Shown here in pieces: positions 1-7,768 of a DNA stretch of 11,386 bases (position 1 is the first letter of the stretch; each line of letters opens with the position of its first letter). The notes below the pieces were generated by a model. It was not told where the DNA came from. It made no database searches and saw only the letters and a list, made by a program, of their open reading frames with translations. The DNA comes from a bacterium (GTDB lineage: Bacteria; Chloroflexota; Dormibacteria; UBA8260; Bog-877). The position numbers and the translations under genes are program-made. The stretch spans positions 1 to 11,386 of the forward strand of contig JAJYWM010000318.1 of assembly GCA_021791455.1 (NCBI GenBank), written 5' to 3'.

Positions 1-457
1 CTCGCTCATCGAGCACGTCCAGGTGGAGGCCTATGAGACCCACGTGCCGATCAACCAGGTGGCGAGCATATCGGCTCCGGAGGCTCATCTCATTCTCATC
101 CAGCCCTGGGACCGCCATGTGATCCAGGCGATTGAGCGTGCCCTCCAGCGCAGCGACCTGGGCTTGAACCCGAGCAATGATGGCCAGGTGATCCGGGTGC
201 CGGTGCCACCACTGACTGAGGAGAGGCGGCGGGAGTTCGTCAAGCTGGTCAAGCAGCGCGCGGAGGAGGCTCGGGTCGCGGTCCGTAACATCCGCCGGGA
301 CGACATGGAGCAGCTGCGCCGACTTGAGCACGAGGGCGAGCTGTCGGAGGATCAGGCCCAGAGGGCGCACGGGAGCCTGCAGCGGATAACCGATCGCTTC
401 ATCGAGCAGATCGATGAGGTGGGGCGCCGCAAGGAAGCTGAGCTGCTGGAGTTGTGA
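1..457 (+). CDS. frr: Ribosome recycling factor, 5' end outside window
   Basis: Ribosome recycling factor splits post-termination ribosomes together with EF-G in the cytoplasm. The reading frame is open from base 2, and the visible 151 residues match the family from about residue 35 of the usual 185-residue protein, so roughly 34 N-terminal residues lie upstream of the window. Family blocks are clear: SDLGLNP, IRVPVPPLTEERRRE, the helical hinge EEARVAVRNIRRD, and the C-terminal KEAELLEL. A GTG at base 23 is internal and should not be taken as the start. It is the first gene of a plus-strand operon and is followed after 21 bases by uppS, a common neighbour in Gram-positive genomes. In most bacteria pyrH, tsf and rpsB lie just upstream, but that cannot be seen here. 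The identification is very secure. Confidence 0.96.
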   Translation, partial: SLIEHVQVEAYETHVPINQVASISAPEAHLILIQPWDRHVIQAIERALQRSDLGLNPSNDGQVIRVPVPPLTEERRREFVKLVKQRAEEARVAVRNIRRDDMEQLRRLEHEGELSEDQAQRAHGSLQRITDRFIEQIDEVGRRKEAELLEL

Positions 458-464
458 ACGTCGC

Positions 465-470
465 AAGGGG
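465..470 (+). promoter_or_regulatory. Shine-Dalgarno site of uppS
   Basis: AAGGGG lies 8 bases before the ATG at 479 inside the 21-base frr-uppS spacer. It supports that start codon. Confidence 0.65.
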
Positions 471-478
471 TCTTCACG

Positions 479-1189
479 ATGCCTGAAACCGCCTCTCTGC
501 CAACCCATGTGGGCATCATCATGGACGGCAATGGCCGCTGGGCCAGAGAGCGTGGGCTGCGACGAACCGCCGGCCATCGGGCCGGCATCAGGGCCATCCG
601 CCAGGTGATGACCGCCGCCGACAGGGCCGGGGTCCACTGCCTCACTCTCTACGCTTTCTCCACCGAGAACTGGTCCCGGCCCCGCTATGAGGTCGCGACC
701 CTGATGAGACTCTTCGAGGAGACCTTGCAGGAAGAGGTGGATGAGCTGCATCAGAACGGAGTCCGGATCCGGGTGATCGGGAGACGTGAGCAGCTGTCGG
801 CGCGCCTGCGCCGCCTGGTCGCCGAGGCGGAGACGCGGACCGTGGGGAACACGTCAGGCCAGCTGGTGGTCGCGATAAATTACGGTGGCAGGGCGGAGAT
901 CGTCGACGCCGTGCGTTCGCTTGCCCGTGCCGGAGCGGACCTTACCAATCTCGACGAGCAAGTCCTTGGTGGAGCGCTCTACACGGCGGGCCTGCCCGAG
1001 CCGGACCTGATAATCCGCACCGCCGGGGAGATGCGGACCAGCAACTTCCTGATCTGGCAGGCGGCGTACGCCGAGCTCTACGTGACCCAGACTCTCTGGC
1101 CGGATTTTGGTTCTGCCGATCTTGAGGCCGCGCTAGCCGATTACGCGGCCCGGGTCAGAAGGTTCGGGGGCGTTCCTGAGAGTCGATGA
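479..1189 (+). CDS. uppS: Undecaprenyl diphosphate synthase (cis-prenyltransferase)
   Basis: This enzyme condenses isopentenyl diphosphate units onto farnesyl diphosphate in cis to give the C55 carrier lipid used for peptidoglycan and other wall polymers. The 236 residues fit the usual 230-260. The signature HVGIIMDGNGRWA at residues 10-22 carries the catalytic Asp16. GHRAG with His33 follows, then TLYAFSTENWSRP (56-68). Near the C-terminus the IPP-binding block IIRTAGEMRTSNFLIWQ is intact. There is no long N-terminal extension of the kind seen in some mycobacterial paralogues. The ATG at 479 has a good ribosome-binding site. Its stop overlaps the cdsA start as ATGA. Its substrates derive from the MEP pathway, and two enzymes of that pathway, Dxr and IspG, are in the same operon. 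A trans-prenyl synthase is excluded because there are no DDxxD motifs. Confidence 0.96.
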   Translation: MPETASLPTHVGIIMDGNGRWARERGLRRTAGHRAGIRAIRQVMTAADRAGVHCLTLYAFSTENWSRPRYEVATLMRLFEETLQEEVDELHQNGVRIRVIGRREQLSARLRRLVAEAETRTVGNTSGQLVVAINYGGRAEIVDAVRSLARAGADLTNLDEQVLGGALYTAGLPEPDLIIRTAGEMRTSNFLIWQAAYAELYVTQTLWPDFGSADLEAALADYAARVRRFGGVPESR

Positions 1190-1995
1190 AGTTGGCAGTG
1201 CGCACCGCCAGCGGGGTCGCTCTGCTGGGAGTTCTCATCGGAGCTCTCTATGTGGGAGTGGTGGCGCTGGCGGTCCTGGTCGGGTTGCTGGTGGGCATCG
1301 CCCTGTTCGAGTACCGCCGCCTCTGGAGCGGGCAACCGGCCGCGCCCGCCCTGGTCGTCCTGATGGCGGTGTCGGCCTTCTGGCTGTTCCGGTTCGCCTA
1401 TCCTTCAATCCCTGCGTCGGTGGGGTTGCTTGCTGGGGGTCTGGCAGGTCTGACTCTCGGCCTGGCCCGGCGGAGCGGCGGCCGCCCGGTCGCAAGCTGG
1501 GCCCTGGCGATGGGTGGGGCGGTGTGGCTCGGCTTCCTGCCCGGTTGCATCCTGCTCCTTTACCGGGCCGCGGGGTCTCACAGCCGGGGCATGGCGCTGG
1601 TTCTGCTGGTGGTCGGCATCTCCGTCCTCGGCGACACAGCCGCCTACCTCGTCGGCTCGTGGATTGGGCGCCACCCATTCATGCCTCGGATCAGCCCGAA
1701 GAAGACCTGGGAGGGCGCGGTGGCGGGTTGGCTGTTACCAACCTTGGTCGTGGGGGAATTGCTTCCTCGGGTGCTTCCGCGTCTGGGCGTATCCATGGGG
1801 TTCGTGATCGCAGCGGTTGCCGCCGCAGCGGCCATCGCCGGCGACCTTGCCGAGTCGCAGCTGAAGCGCGAGGTCGGGGTGAAAGATTCGGGCTGGCTGA
1901 TCCCAGGGCATGGCGGGGTCCTCGACAGGATCGACAGCCTCCTGTTCGTCGGGGCGGTCGTATACTCGCTTCTGGGGGTCGCACACGCGTTCTGA
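1186..1995 (+). CDS. cdsA: Phosphatidate cytidylyltransferase (CDP-diacylglycerol synthase)
   Basis: CdsA is an integral membrane enzyme that makes CDP-diacylglycerol from CTP and phosphatidic acid, the branch point of phospholipid synthesis. The 269-residue protein is strongly hydrophobic, with several membrane segments (about 10-40, 55-72, 78-94, 105-126, 136-158, 203-218, 252-266). The family signature runs from Ser224 to Asp250 and reads SQLKRE, then KDSG, then PGHGGVLDRID. An upstream conserved block, GDTAAYLVG and then PKKTWEG (149-177), is also present. Its ATG overlaps the uppS stop by four bases and has only a weak GAGAG upstream, so translational coupling is likely. The next gene, dxr, follows after a 69-base spacer. 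The family assignment is secure. Confidence 0.95.
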   Translation: MKLAVRTASGVALLGVLIGALYVGVVALAVLVGLLVGIALFEYRRLWSGQPAAPALVVLMAVSAFWLFRFAYPSIPASVGLLAGGLAGLTLGLARRSGGRPVASWALAMGGAVWLGFLPGCILLLYRAAGSHSRGMALVLLVVGISVLGDTAAYLVGSWIGRHPFMPRISPKKTWEGAVAGWLLPTLVVGELLPRVLPRLGVSMGFVIAAVAAAAAIAGDLAESQLKREVGVKDSGWLIPGHGGVLDRIDSLLFVGAVVYSLLGVAHAF

Positions 1996-2051
1996 TGTTG
2001 GTGATGATGCGGCGCGGCGATGAGGTCTCCCATCACCTCGGGATGTTCGCT

Positions 2052-2056
2052 GGAGG
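2052..2056 (+). promoter_or_regulatory. Shine-Dalgarno site deciding the dxr start
   Basis: GGAGG sits 8 bases before the ATG at 2065. The in-frame ATG at 2020 has no comparable site, only GC-rich sequence. This, together with where family homology begins, favours 2065. Confidence 0.7.
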
Positions 2057-2064
2057 CGCTGGCG

Positions 2065-3225
2065 ATGCCGGCCACTAGAGTGGTTGTGATGGGGGCGACC
2101 GGGTCCATAGGTCGGCAAGCGCTCGACGTCATCGCGCGCTTCCCCGGTGAGTTTGAGCTGGTTGGAGCGGTCGGGGGGCGGCGCACGGGCGCCTTGGCCA
2201 GCGCCTGCGCTGCCTTCCCCGGGGCCAACCTCGTCGTCGCTGACCCCAAGGGCCAGGTCCCAGATGGGATGCGCGTTGGAACCGAGGCGGTATGCGACTT
2301 GCTCCGGCACTCGCGACCTGACGTGGTCTTGGTTGGTGGTGGCGGGGCTGGCGCCCTGATACCGACGCTGGTCGCCTGTGAGACCGGGGCCACCCTGGCC
2401 GTGGCAGTCAAGGAGGTCATGGTGATGGCGGGGGAACTGGTCACAACCACCGCCAAGCGCTACGGGACCACGATCATCCCCGTGGACAGCGAGCACAGCG
2501 CCATCTGGCAGTGCATGAGGGGAGAAGATCCGGCGACGGTGGCCCACCTGGTGCTCACCGCCAGCGGCGGCCCGTTCCGCACCGCCCCCCTGGACGCAAT
2601 CGCCCGGGCCACTCCCGAGCAGGCGCTGGCACATCCGAACTGGAAGATGGGGCGGAAGATCTCCATTGACAGCGCCACCATGATGAACAAGGGGCTTGAG
2701 GTAATAGAGGCCCACTTCCTATTCGACATCCCCTACGACCAGATTGAGGTCGTGGTCCATCCCCAGAGCGCGGTCCACTCCGCGGTCGAGTTCTGCGATG
2801 GGACCCTTGTCGCTCAGCTCGGCGTGGCGGACATGCGCGCTCCAATCGCGCTGGCTCTGAGTGGTGGCCGCCGCCTGCCGGGGGTGGTCGATTCCCTCCA
2901 TCTCGGTGAGGTGAGGCGGCTCGATTTCGAGCCCCTTGAGCCAGGCCGATTCCCAGCCCTCGGGGTCGCCCGGAGGGCAGCGGTTCGTGGGGGTGGTGCC
3001 CCGGCCGCCCTCAACGCCGCCAACGAGGTCGCGGTGGATGGCTTCCTGAGTGGCCGGATCCCGTTCGGCGCGATTGCTGAGCTGGTGGCCGAGGTGGCTG
3101 ACTCGTTTCCCGCCGATCCGGTCAGCTCATTGAGCCAGGTGCTGGCCGCTGACGCCAAGGGCCGGGAGCTGGCCACCGAGCTCCTGGCGGAGCTTGCTGG
3201 AAGCAACGGGGTTGCCCGGGCGTGA
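2065..3225 (+). CDS. dxr: 1-deoxy-D-xylulose 5-phosphate reductoisomerase
   Basis: Dxr converts DXP to 2-C-methyl-D-erythritol 4-phosphate using NADPH and a divalent metal. It is the committed step of the MEP isoprenoid pathway and the target of fosmidomycin. From the ATG at 2065 the protein has 386 residues, close to the usual 380-400. The NADPH-binding [13 protein letters not shown] begins at residue 10. Metal ligands are Asp141 and Glu143 in [11 protein letters not shown] and Glu212 in [16 protein letters not shown] (168-171 region), [17 protein letters not shown] (190-206), HPQSAVHS and LNAANEVAV are all conserved. One oddity is that the usual LANKES around the NADPH-contacting lysine reads VAVKEV (Lys116). 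An in-frame ATG at 2020 would add 15 residues with no homology and a poor ribosome-binding site. The stop overlaps the rseP GTG start by four bases. Confidence 0.96.
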   Translation: MPATRVVVMGATGSIGRQALDVIARFPGEFELVGAVGGRRTGALASACAAFPGANLVVADPKGQVPDGMRVGTEAVCDLLRHSRPDVVLVGGGGAGALIPTLVACETGATLAVAVKEVMVMAGELVTTTAKRYGTTIIPVDSEHSAIWQCMRGEDPATVAHLVLTASGGPFRTAPLDAIARATPEQALAHPNWKMGRKISIDSATMMNKGLEVIEAHFLFDIPYDQIEVVVHPQSAVHSAVEFCDGTLVAQLGVADMRAPIALALSGGRRLPGVVDSLHLGEVRRLDFEPLEPGRFPALGVARRAAVRGGGAPAALNAANEVAVDGFLSGRIPFGAIAELVAEVADSFPADPVSSLSQVLAADAKGRELATELLAELAGSNGVARA

Positions 3226-4472
3226 CCGGTTTCAGCCTCACCTGGCAGAGCGTTGGCGGCATCGCGCTGATGCTCCTGGTCGTCATCTCCATCCACGAAT
3301 TCGGACACTTCTTGGTGGCCAAGTGGGCGGGCATCCAAGTGGACGAGTTCTCCATCGGTTTCGGCCCCCGCCTCCTCAGCCGTCAGCCGGGCGAGACCCG
3401 CTACTCGCTCAGGTTGCTTCCCCTCGGAGGGTACGTGCGCATGGCCGGCATGACGGGCCTGGAAGGCCCCGAGGAGAGTGGCGGGCCGCGGGCATTCATC
3501 AAGGCCACATCCGGGAGAAGGGCGCTGGTTCTGGCTGCCGGGGGACTGATGAACTTGCTGCTCGCGGGTGCGATCCTCTCGGGCCTTGCCGCCTACGGGG
3601 GACCGGCTCCCCAGGTTCAGCCGGGTGGGGGTCTGGCGCGGGCGGGGGCTAGGAGCGGCTATCAGATAGTGGGGGTGGGGGGGCGCCAGACCACGTCTCT
3701 GACCACCATCCGCACCGTGATCCAGGATGCCAGGGGGTATCCCCTCAAAGTCGCCCTCAAGCCCTGGGGCGGAGGCGCAACCAAGACCTACACGGTCGAG
3801 CCTGAGCTCCACTGGGTGGGGGTGACCAGGACTCCAAAAATTCCCTTTGAAGCTCAAATATTGGCCGTCGACGGTCGGCCCGTTCCCCATGCCACACCGT
3901 CCGCGCTCGCGGCGGCTGTTCCGGGCCGGGCCCCTCTGCTGTTCACCTACCAATCCGGTAAGCGCCTGGAGACAGCCGAGGTCCCTCGAGCCGACGTGCA
4001 GGTGGAGTGGCTGGTCGGTTACCTGGGGCCTGCGGGCAACCCGCTGCTCTCAAGCCTCGGGGGGCCTCCCATGCCCTGGTATCAAGCGCTGGGAACCGGC
4101 TTTGCCGCGGTCCCGATCCAGATCGGAACGACGTTCGTCAACCTCTGGACACTGGTGACGCCACACCACAATCCCAACCTGCGTCTCACCGGGCCCATCG
4201 GCATAGCCCAGGAGACGTCGATAGCGACCCAGATCTCGGGGGCGGTTTATCTGACCCTGTTTGCCCTGATCAGCCTCAATCTGGGCCTGTTCAACCTGTT
4301 GCCGATCCCGTTCTTGGACGGTGGTCGGCTCTTCTTCGTGCTGCTCGAATGGGTGCGCCGCCGGCGGGTCAGTCCCCAACTCGAAGCGACGATCCATGCA
4401 GTTGGGTTAGCCTTGATAGTGATGCTCTTCATATATGTGACCTTCGGCGACCTCACCCACCTGTCGCAATGA
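3222..4472 (+). CDS. rseP: Site-2 intramembrane zinc metalloprotease, M50 family
   Basis: This is an S2P-type protease that cuts transmembrane substrates, usually anti-sigma factors or signal-peptide remnants, within the cytoplasmic membrane. The 416 residues start with a membrane helix carrying the zinc motif HEFGH (His25, Glu26, His29). A membrane-associated loop region follows ([10 protein letters not shown], 65-74), then a second hydrophobic stretch at about 100-123. The extracytoplasmic part holds two PDZ-like stretches, about 135-195 and 205-260. The C-terminal part has TGPIGI (323-328) and [15 protein letters not shown] with the third zinc ligand Asp366, then a last helix at about 390-408. 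It starts with GTG overlapping the dxr stop (GTGA), and its own stop overlaps the ispG start (ATGA). No anti-sigma gene is visible nearby, so the substrate cannot be named. Homologues are called rseP, rasP or rip1 depending on the organism. Confidence 0.94.
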   Translation: MTGFSLTWQSVGGIALMLLVVISIHEFGHFLVAKWAGIQVDEFSIGFGPRLLSRQPGETRYSLRLLPLGGYVRMAGMTGLEGPEESGGPRAFIKATSGRRALVLAAGGLMNLLLAGAILSGLAAYGGPAPQVQPGGGLARAGARSGYQIVGVGGRQTTSLTTIRTVIQDARGYPLKVALKPWGGGATKTYTVEPELHWVGVTRTPKIPFEAQILAVDGRPVPHATPSALAAAVPGRAPLLFTYQSGKRLETAEVPRADVQVEWLVGYLGPAGNPLLSSLGGPPMPWYQALGTGFAAVPIQIGTTFVNLWTLVTPHHNPNLRLTGPIGIAQETSIATQISGAVYLTLFALISLNLGLFNLLPIPFLDGGRLFFVLLEWVRRRRVSPQLEATIHAVGLALIVMLFIYVTFGDLTHLSQ

Positions 4473-5605
4473 TCCAGCGCCGGAAGACTAGGCCCATCAA
4501 GGTCGGCTCGGTCGTCATCGGGGGAGCCGCCCCGATCTCGGTCCAGACCATGACCAAGACCCCCACCGAGGACGTCCAGGGGACCCTGGCCCAGATCGGC
4601 CGGGCCGCTGATGCCGGGGCCGACATCGTGCGCGTCACCTGCGACACGGAAGAGGCGGGGGTCGCTCTCAAGCAGATCGTCAAGGAAAGTCGCCTGCCCA
4701 TCGTGGCAGACATCCACTACGATGCCCCGCTGGCGTTGATGGCGCTGGACGCCGGCATCCAGTGTCTCAGGCTTAACCCTGGCAACATCCGGCAACCCGA
4801 GAAGATCTCCGAGATCGCACGCCGCTGCCAGGAGTTGGGAGTGCCGATCCGGATCGGGGTGAACGCGGGGAGTCTGCCCGACCGCAAGGCCTTAGCCCGA
4901 GGCAGGGGCGAGGGGGGACCGGACGATGTCGCGCAGCGCATGGTGGATGCCGCCAACGGCCATCTGAAGATCCTTGAGGAGCTCGGTTTCCAGGACATCA
5001 AGGTGAGCCTCAAGGCGAGCGACGTGCTGACCAACATCGCCGCCAACCGATTGTTCGCATCGCTTCCAAACCGGTATCCCCTGCACCTCGGCCTGACCGA
5101 GGCCGGCCCCACTTCCACCGGCGCCTTGAAGAGCGCCATGGGAATAGGCATCCTGCTCGCCGAGGGTATTGGCGACACCATCCGCGTCTCCTTGGTTGAC
5201 CAGCCGGAGGAAGAGGTTAGAGTGGCTCGGCAGATCCTCGCCAATCTTCAGGAGAAGCCCACCGGCCCCAACCTGGTGGCGTGCCCGACCTGCGGCAGGT
5301 TGGAGATTGACATGATGCCGATGGTGGCGCGGGTGGAGAAGGCTCTGCAGCGCGTCAAGCGTCCGATCACGGTGTCGGTCATGGGCTGCGTGGTCAACGG
5401 TCCAGGCGAGGGGATGCATGCGGACATCGGCATCGCCGGGGGCCGCCAGAAGGGCATCCTATACCGTAAGGGGAAGGTGATCTCCACGATGCCGGAAGGC
5501 GATCTGGTGGACACCCTGGTCCAGGAGCTAGACCGGATCGCCACCGAGGACGCCGACCTGATCGCTGACGGCAAGCCGCTGCCACAGGGTCTGCCGGAGA
5601 TCTGA
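4469..5605 (+). CDS. ispG: 4-hydroxy-3-methylbut-2-en-1-yl diphosphate synthase (flavodoxin/ferredoxin)
   Basis: IspG (GcpE) is the iron-sulfur enzyme that reduces MEcPP to HMBPP, the penultimate MEP pathway step. The 378-residue protein has the TIM-barrel N-terminal region ([15 protein letters not shown] at 22-36, [30 protein letters not shown]) and the C-terminal [4Fe-4S] domain. The cluster ligands are Cys272 and Cys275 in CPTC, Cys307 in GCVVNGPGE, and Glu314. It is the compact single-subunit form without the large plant or Chlamydia insertion. The ATG overlaps the rseP stop (ATGA), and I see no Shine-Dalgarno site, so translation is probably coupled. The frame stays open upstream to 4007, but that part lies inside rseP and has no IspG homology. 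This is the last gene of the operon. The next gene is on the other strand. Confidence 0.96.
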   Translation: MIQRRKTRPIKVGSVVIGGAAPISVQTMTKTPTEDVQGTLAQIGRAADAGADIVRVTCDTEEAGVALKQIVKESRLPIVADIHYDAPLALMALDAGIQCLRLNPGNIRQPEKISEIARRCQELGVPIRIGVNAGSLPDRKALARGRGEGGPDDVAQRMVDAANGHLKILEELGFQDIKVSLKASDVLTNIAANRLFASLPNRYPLHLGLTEAGPTSTGALKSAMGIGILLAEGIGDTIRVSLVDQPEEEVRVARQILANLQEKPTGPNLVACPTCGRLEIDMMPMVARVEKALQRVKRPITVSVMGCVVNGPGEGMHADIGIAGGRQKGILYRKGKVISTMPEGDLVDTLVQELDRIATEDADLIADGKPLPQGLPEI

Positions 5606-5753
5606 CGACGGCTTCTGCGCGGATGGCTGCAGATGCGTTGCGGTCGCACGGGGCCCCTCCCAGATCAGGCGCACAGCACCGCCCGGCCCATAGACGTTCC
5701 GTGCTGTGTGGATGGGCCAGCTGGCTGACGGCGTTCCTGCTCGACCGTTTACC
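5606..5753. other. Convergent intergenic spacer with interlocking inverted repeats
   Basis: This 148-base spacer separates the 3' ends of ispG (plus) and the gamma-glutamyl hydrolase gene (minus). CACAGCAC at 5672-5679 is the exact reverse complement of GTGCTGTG at 5701-5708. GGCCCAT at 5685-5691 is the exact reverse complement of ATGGGCC at 5712-5718. The arms alternate, so both stems together would form a pseudoknot-type fold. A 10-base palindrome, GCCAGCTGGC, lies at 5716-5725. No run of T follows on either strand, so it is not a standard intrinsic terminator, although a role in ending the two transcripts is the simplest reading. No coding sequence is supported here. Confidence 0.55.
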
Positions 5754-6536
5754 TCAGCCGGGCAGCAATGCTCCCTGAGGTTGTACGGCCCTGTCGGACT
5801 TGGCCTGAGCGCACTCGGCCACAAAGGAGCGGAACAGGAGCGCCGCGAATTGGTGCTCGGGTGCCAATTCCTCGGGATGGAACTGGACGCCGACAACATA
5901 CTGCCCGTTAGCGATCTCAATGCCCTCAACCAGCCCGTCCTCCGACCGGGCGCTGGCCACAAGGCCTTCGCCTAGGCGGTCGATGCCCTGATGGTGCAGG
6001 CTGTTGACCATGAACCTCTCCCCGCCGAGGATGTCCTGTAGCCGGGTTCCCGGTTCCACCAGCAGCTCGTGCACCAGACGGTTCCTGGGCCCGATTCGCG
6101 GGTGCGCGACCCCGGCGGGCCGCTCCGAGGGGAGATCCTGCCAGAGGGTGCCGCCCAGCGCCACGTTGAGGACCTGCAGTCCCCTGCATATGCCCAGGAT
6201 CGGCACCCGCGCCGTGAGGGCCCAATTGGTGAGATCGAACTCCAAGTCATCCAGTGCCGGGTCCCACTCAGAAGTCGGATGGGGGGTGGCCCCGTAGCGT
6301 TTGGGATCGACGTCTACGCCCCCGGGCAGCACGAGCCCGTCCGCCCAGCCAAGTTCCGCGGGTAGCTCTGAGCCGACCGGCACCAGGACCGGTAGGGCGC
6401 CAGCTCCCTTAAGGGCTGAGAGGTAGGCCTGGTTCATGGTCTGAATGGGCAGCCCCCCACCCATATCGGGGTCGTCGCGCGTGCTGGTCCTGGTTGGCAC
6501 GAGGACCACGGGCCGGGAACTGGTGGTCACGATCAA
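5754..6536 (-). CDS. Gamma-glutamyl-gamma-aminobutyrate hydrolase family protein (peptidase C26)
   Basis: This is a class I glutamine-amidotransferase-like hydrolase of the PuuD/YcjL type. Such enzymes cleave gamma-glutamyl amide bonds, for example gamma-glutamyl-GABA in the putrescine route. The 260 residues match the family. GVDVDPKRYG (73-82) and the nucleophile elbow GICRGLQVLN with Cys117 are followed by GGTLWQDL, NSLHHQGI (178-185), and GVQFHPEE with His220 and Glu222 completing the triad. No synthase domain is attached, so it is a free-standing hydrolase. The start used is TTG at 6536, whose TTGA overlaps the aminotransferase stop. A GTG two codons further in is possible, and neither has a clear ribosome-binding site. 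The true substrate is not shown by the sequence, and related members act on other gamma-glutamyl or polyglutamyl compounds. Confidence 0.88.
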   Translation of the reverse strand: MIVTTSSRPVVLVPTRTSTRDDPDMGGGLPIQTMNQAYLSALKGAGALPVLVPVGSELPAELGWADGLVLPGGVDVDPKRYGATPHPTSEWDPALDDLEFDLTNWALTARVPILGICRGLQVLNVALGGTLWQDLPSERPAGVAHPRIGPRNRLVHELLVEPGTRLQDILGGERFMVNSLHHQGIDRLGEGLVASARSEDGLVEGIEIANGQYVVGVQFHPEELAPEHQFAALLFRSFVAECAQAKSDRAVQPQGALLPG

Positions 6537-7720
6537 TGCACTCTAGCTGTGGCGGTCGAGTCCACGAACGCCGCGACTCGGCGGACTGCTTCCTCGATGT
6601 CCGGGAGCCCCTGGGTGTAGGCGAGCCGGATGAAACCGGCCCCCGCTTCGCCGAATGCCTCCCCGGCAAGAGCGGCGACGCCTGCCTCCTGCAGCAGTCG
6701 AGACGCCATCTCGCGACTGGACAGCCCGGTATCCGTGATGTTGGGGAAGGCATAGAACGAGGCTTTGGGGAGCAGGCACCGCACCCCTGGGATGGAGTTG
6801 AGGCCGGCGACAAGAACGTCGCGCCGCCGCTTGAACTCCTCGACCATTCTGGCGACAGCCTGTTCCGAGGTCGGAGACTCAAGAGCTTCCACGGCAGCCC
6901 GCTGGGTGAAGCTGGCCGCGCACGAGCTGGTGTTGATCAGCAGGGTCTCCATGCGCTGGGCGAGAGGGCGGGGCATGACCCCGTAGCCCAGCCGCCAGCC
7001 GCACATCGCGTAGGTCTTGGAAAGCCCATCTAGGACGATGGTCCGCTCCGCCATTCCGGGACGCGACCAGATCGGTTCGGGCAGCTCGGAGAAGCAGATC
7101 CTGGAGTAGATCTCATCACTGAACACGATCAGGTCGTGGGCCATCGCCAGTTCGGCCAACCGGTCCAGGTCGTGGCGGTCGAGAACTCCCCCGGTCGGAT
7201 TCTGGGGCGAGTTTATGATGACCATTCTCGTTCGGGGCGAGATCAGCGCCTCGAGTTCGTCCAGATCCATGCCGAACTCGCGGTCCTCCCGCAGGCGGAT
7301 GGGCTTTGCCACCGCGCCCACGAAATCGGTCAGGGAGCGGTACACCGGGTAGCCTGGATCCGGCAGGATGACCTCATCACCCTCCTCGATCAGGCTCAAA
7401 AGAGCGAAGTGGAGGATGTTCTTCGATCCAGGCACCACCACCACCTGGTCGGCGCTGACGGGAATCCCGCCCCGCTTCGACATGGTGGCGGCGATCGCCT
7501 CGCGGACCTCTGGGATGCCGGCCGCGGGCGTGTAGTGGGTTGCCCCGGCTCGCATGGCCGAGTAGGCCGACTCGATGATGTTGCCCGGAGTGTCGAAATC
7601 AGGCTCCCCGATCTCAAGGTGGATTACCGACTTGCCGGTTGCTTCCAGCTTGCGGGCCTGGGCCAGAACCTCGAATGCGCTCTCGGTTCCGAGCCTCTCC
7701 ATACGGCTAGCAAAACGCAT
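6533..7720 (-). CDS. Class I/II pyridoxal-phosphate aminotransferase
   Basis: This is a fold-type I PLP enzyme of the aspartate/aromatic/alanine aminotransferase group, 395 residues long as usual. HLEIGEPDFDTP (34-45) and THYTPAAGIPEVREAI lead the small domain. SPQNPTGG (171-178) carries Asn174. SDEIYS holds Asp202 and Tyr205. LDGLSKTYAMCGWRLGY carries the Schiff-base Lys235. Arg365 in FIRLAYTQ is the expected substrate carboxylate-binding arginine. A strong ribosome-binding site precedes the ATG. The stop overlaps the TTG start of the gamma-glutamyl hydrolase, so the two are probably translated together and may act in one pathway. Substrate specificity (aspartate, alanine, aromatic or another amino acid) cannot be read from these motifs, so no symbol is given. 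Confidence 0.92.
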   Translation of the reverse strand: MRFASRMERLGTESAFEVLAQARKLEATGKSVIHLEIGEPDFDTPGNIIESAYSAMRAGATHYTPAAGIPEVREAIAATMSKRGGIPVSADQVVVVPGSKNILHFALLSLIEEGDEVILPDPGYPVYRSLTDFVGAVAKPIRLREDREFGMDLDELEALISPRTRMVIINSPQNPTGGVLDRHDLDRLAELAMAHDLIVFSDEIYSRICFSELPEPIWSRPGMAERTIVLDGLSKTYAMCGWRLGYGVMPRPLAQRMETLLINTSSCAASFTQRAAVEALESPTSEQAVARMVEEFKRRRDVLVAGLNSIPGVRCLLPKASFYAFPNITDTGLSSREMASRLLQEAGVAALAGEAFGEAGAGFIRLAYTQGLPDIEEAVRRVAAFVDSTATARVH

Positions 7721-7725
7721 GACAG

Positions 7726-7733
7726 CCCTCCCT
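7726..7733 (-). promoter_or_regulatory. Shine-Dalgarno site of the aminotransferase
   Basis: On the minus strand AGGGAGGG lies just upstream of the ATG at 7720, with the GGAGG core ending 6 bases before it. It fixes the start with good confidence. Confidence 0.75.
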
Positions 7734-7768
7734 TTGGGTGTGGGGGACTCCTACCGGCAGGCAGTCAG

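Noticed and set aside
2020..2064. Earlier dxr start at 2020
   Set aside because: The 15 added residues have no homology, and the GGAGG at 2052-2056 matches the ATG at 2065 instead.
1644..2715. Overlapping antisense frames opposite cdsA and dxr (270 and 326 codons, minus)
   Set aside because: They are shadows of the conserved cdsA and dxr frames, with no motif and no ribosome-binding site found.
2814..3953. Long antisense frame opposite dxr and rseP (379 codons, minus)
   Set aside because: It lies opposite two well-supported genes, has no recognisable domain, and its low-complexity composition is typical of shadow frames in GC-rich DNA.
4007..4468. Upstream extension of ispG or fusion inside rseP
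   Set aside because: The frame is open, but it reads out of frame through conserved rseP sequence, and IspG homology begins just after the ATG at 4469.
5670..5725. Standard intrinsic terminator in the convergent spacer
   Set aside because: The stems are there, but neither strand has a T-run after them, so I list the structure without calling it a terminator.
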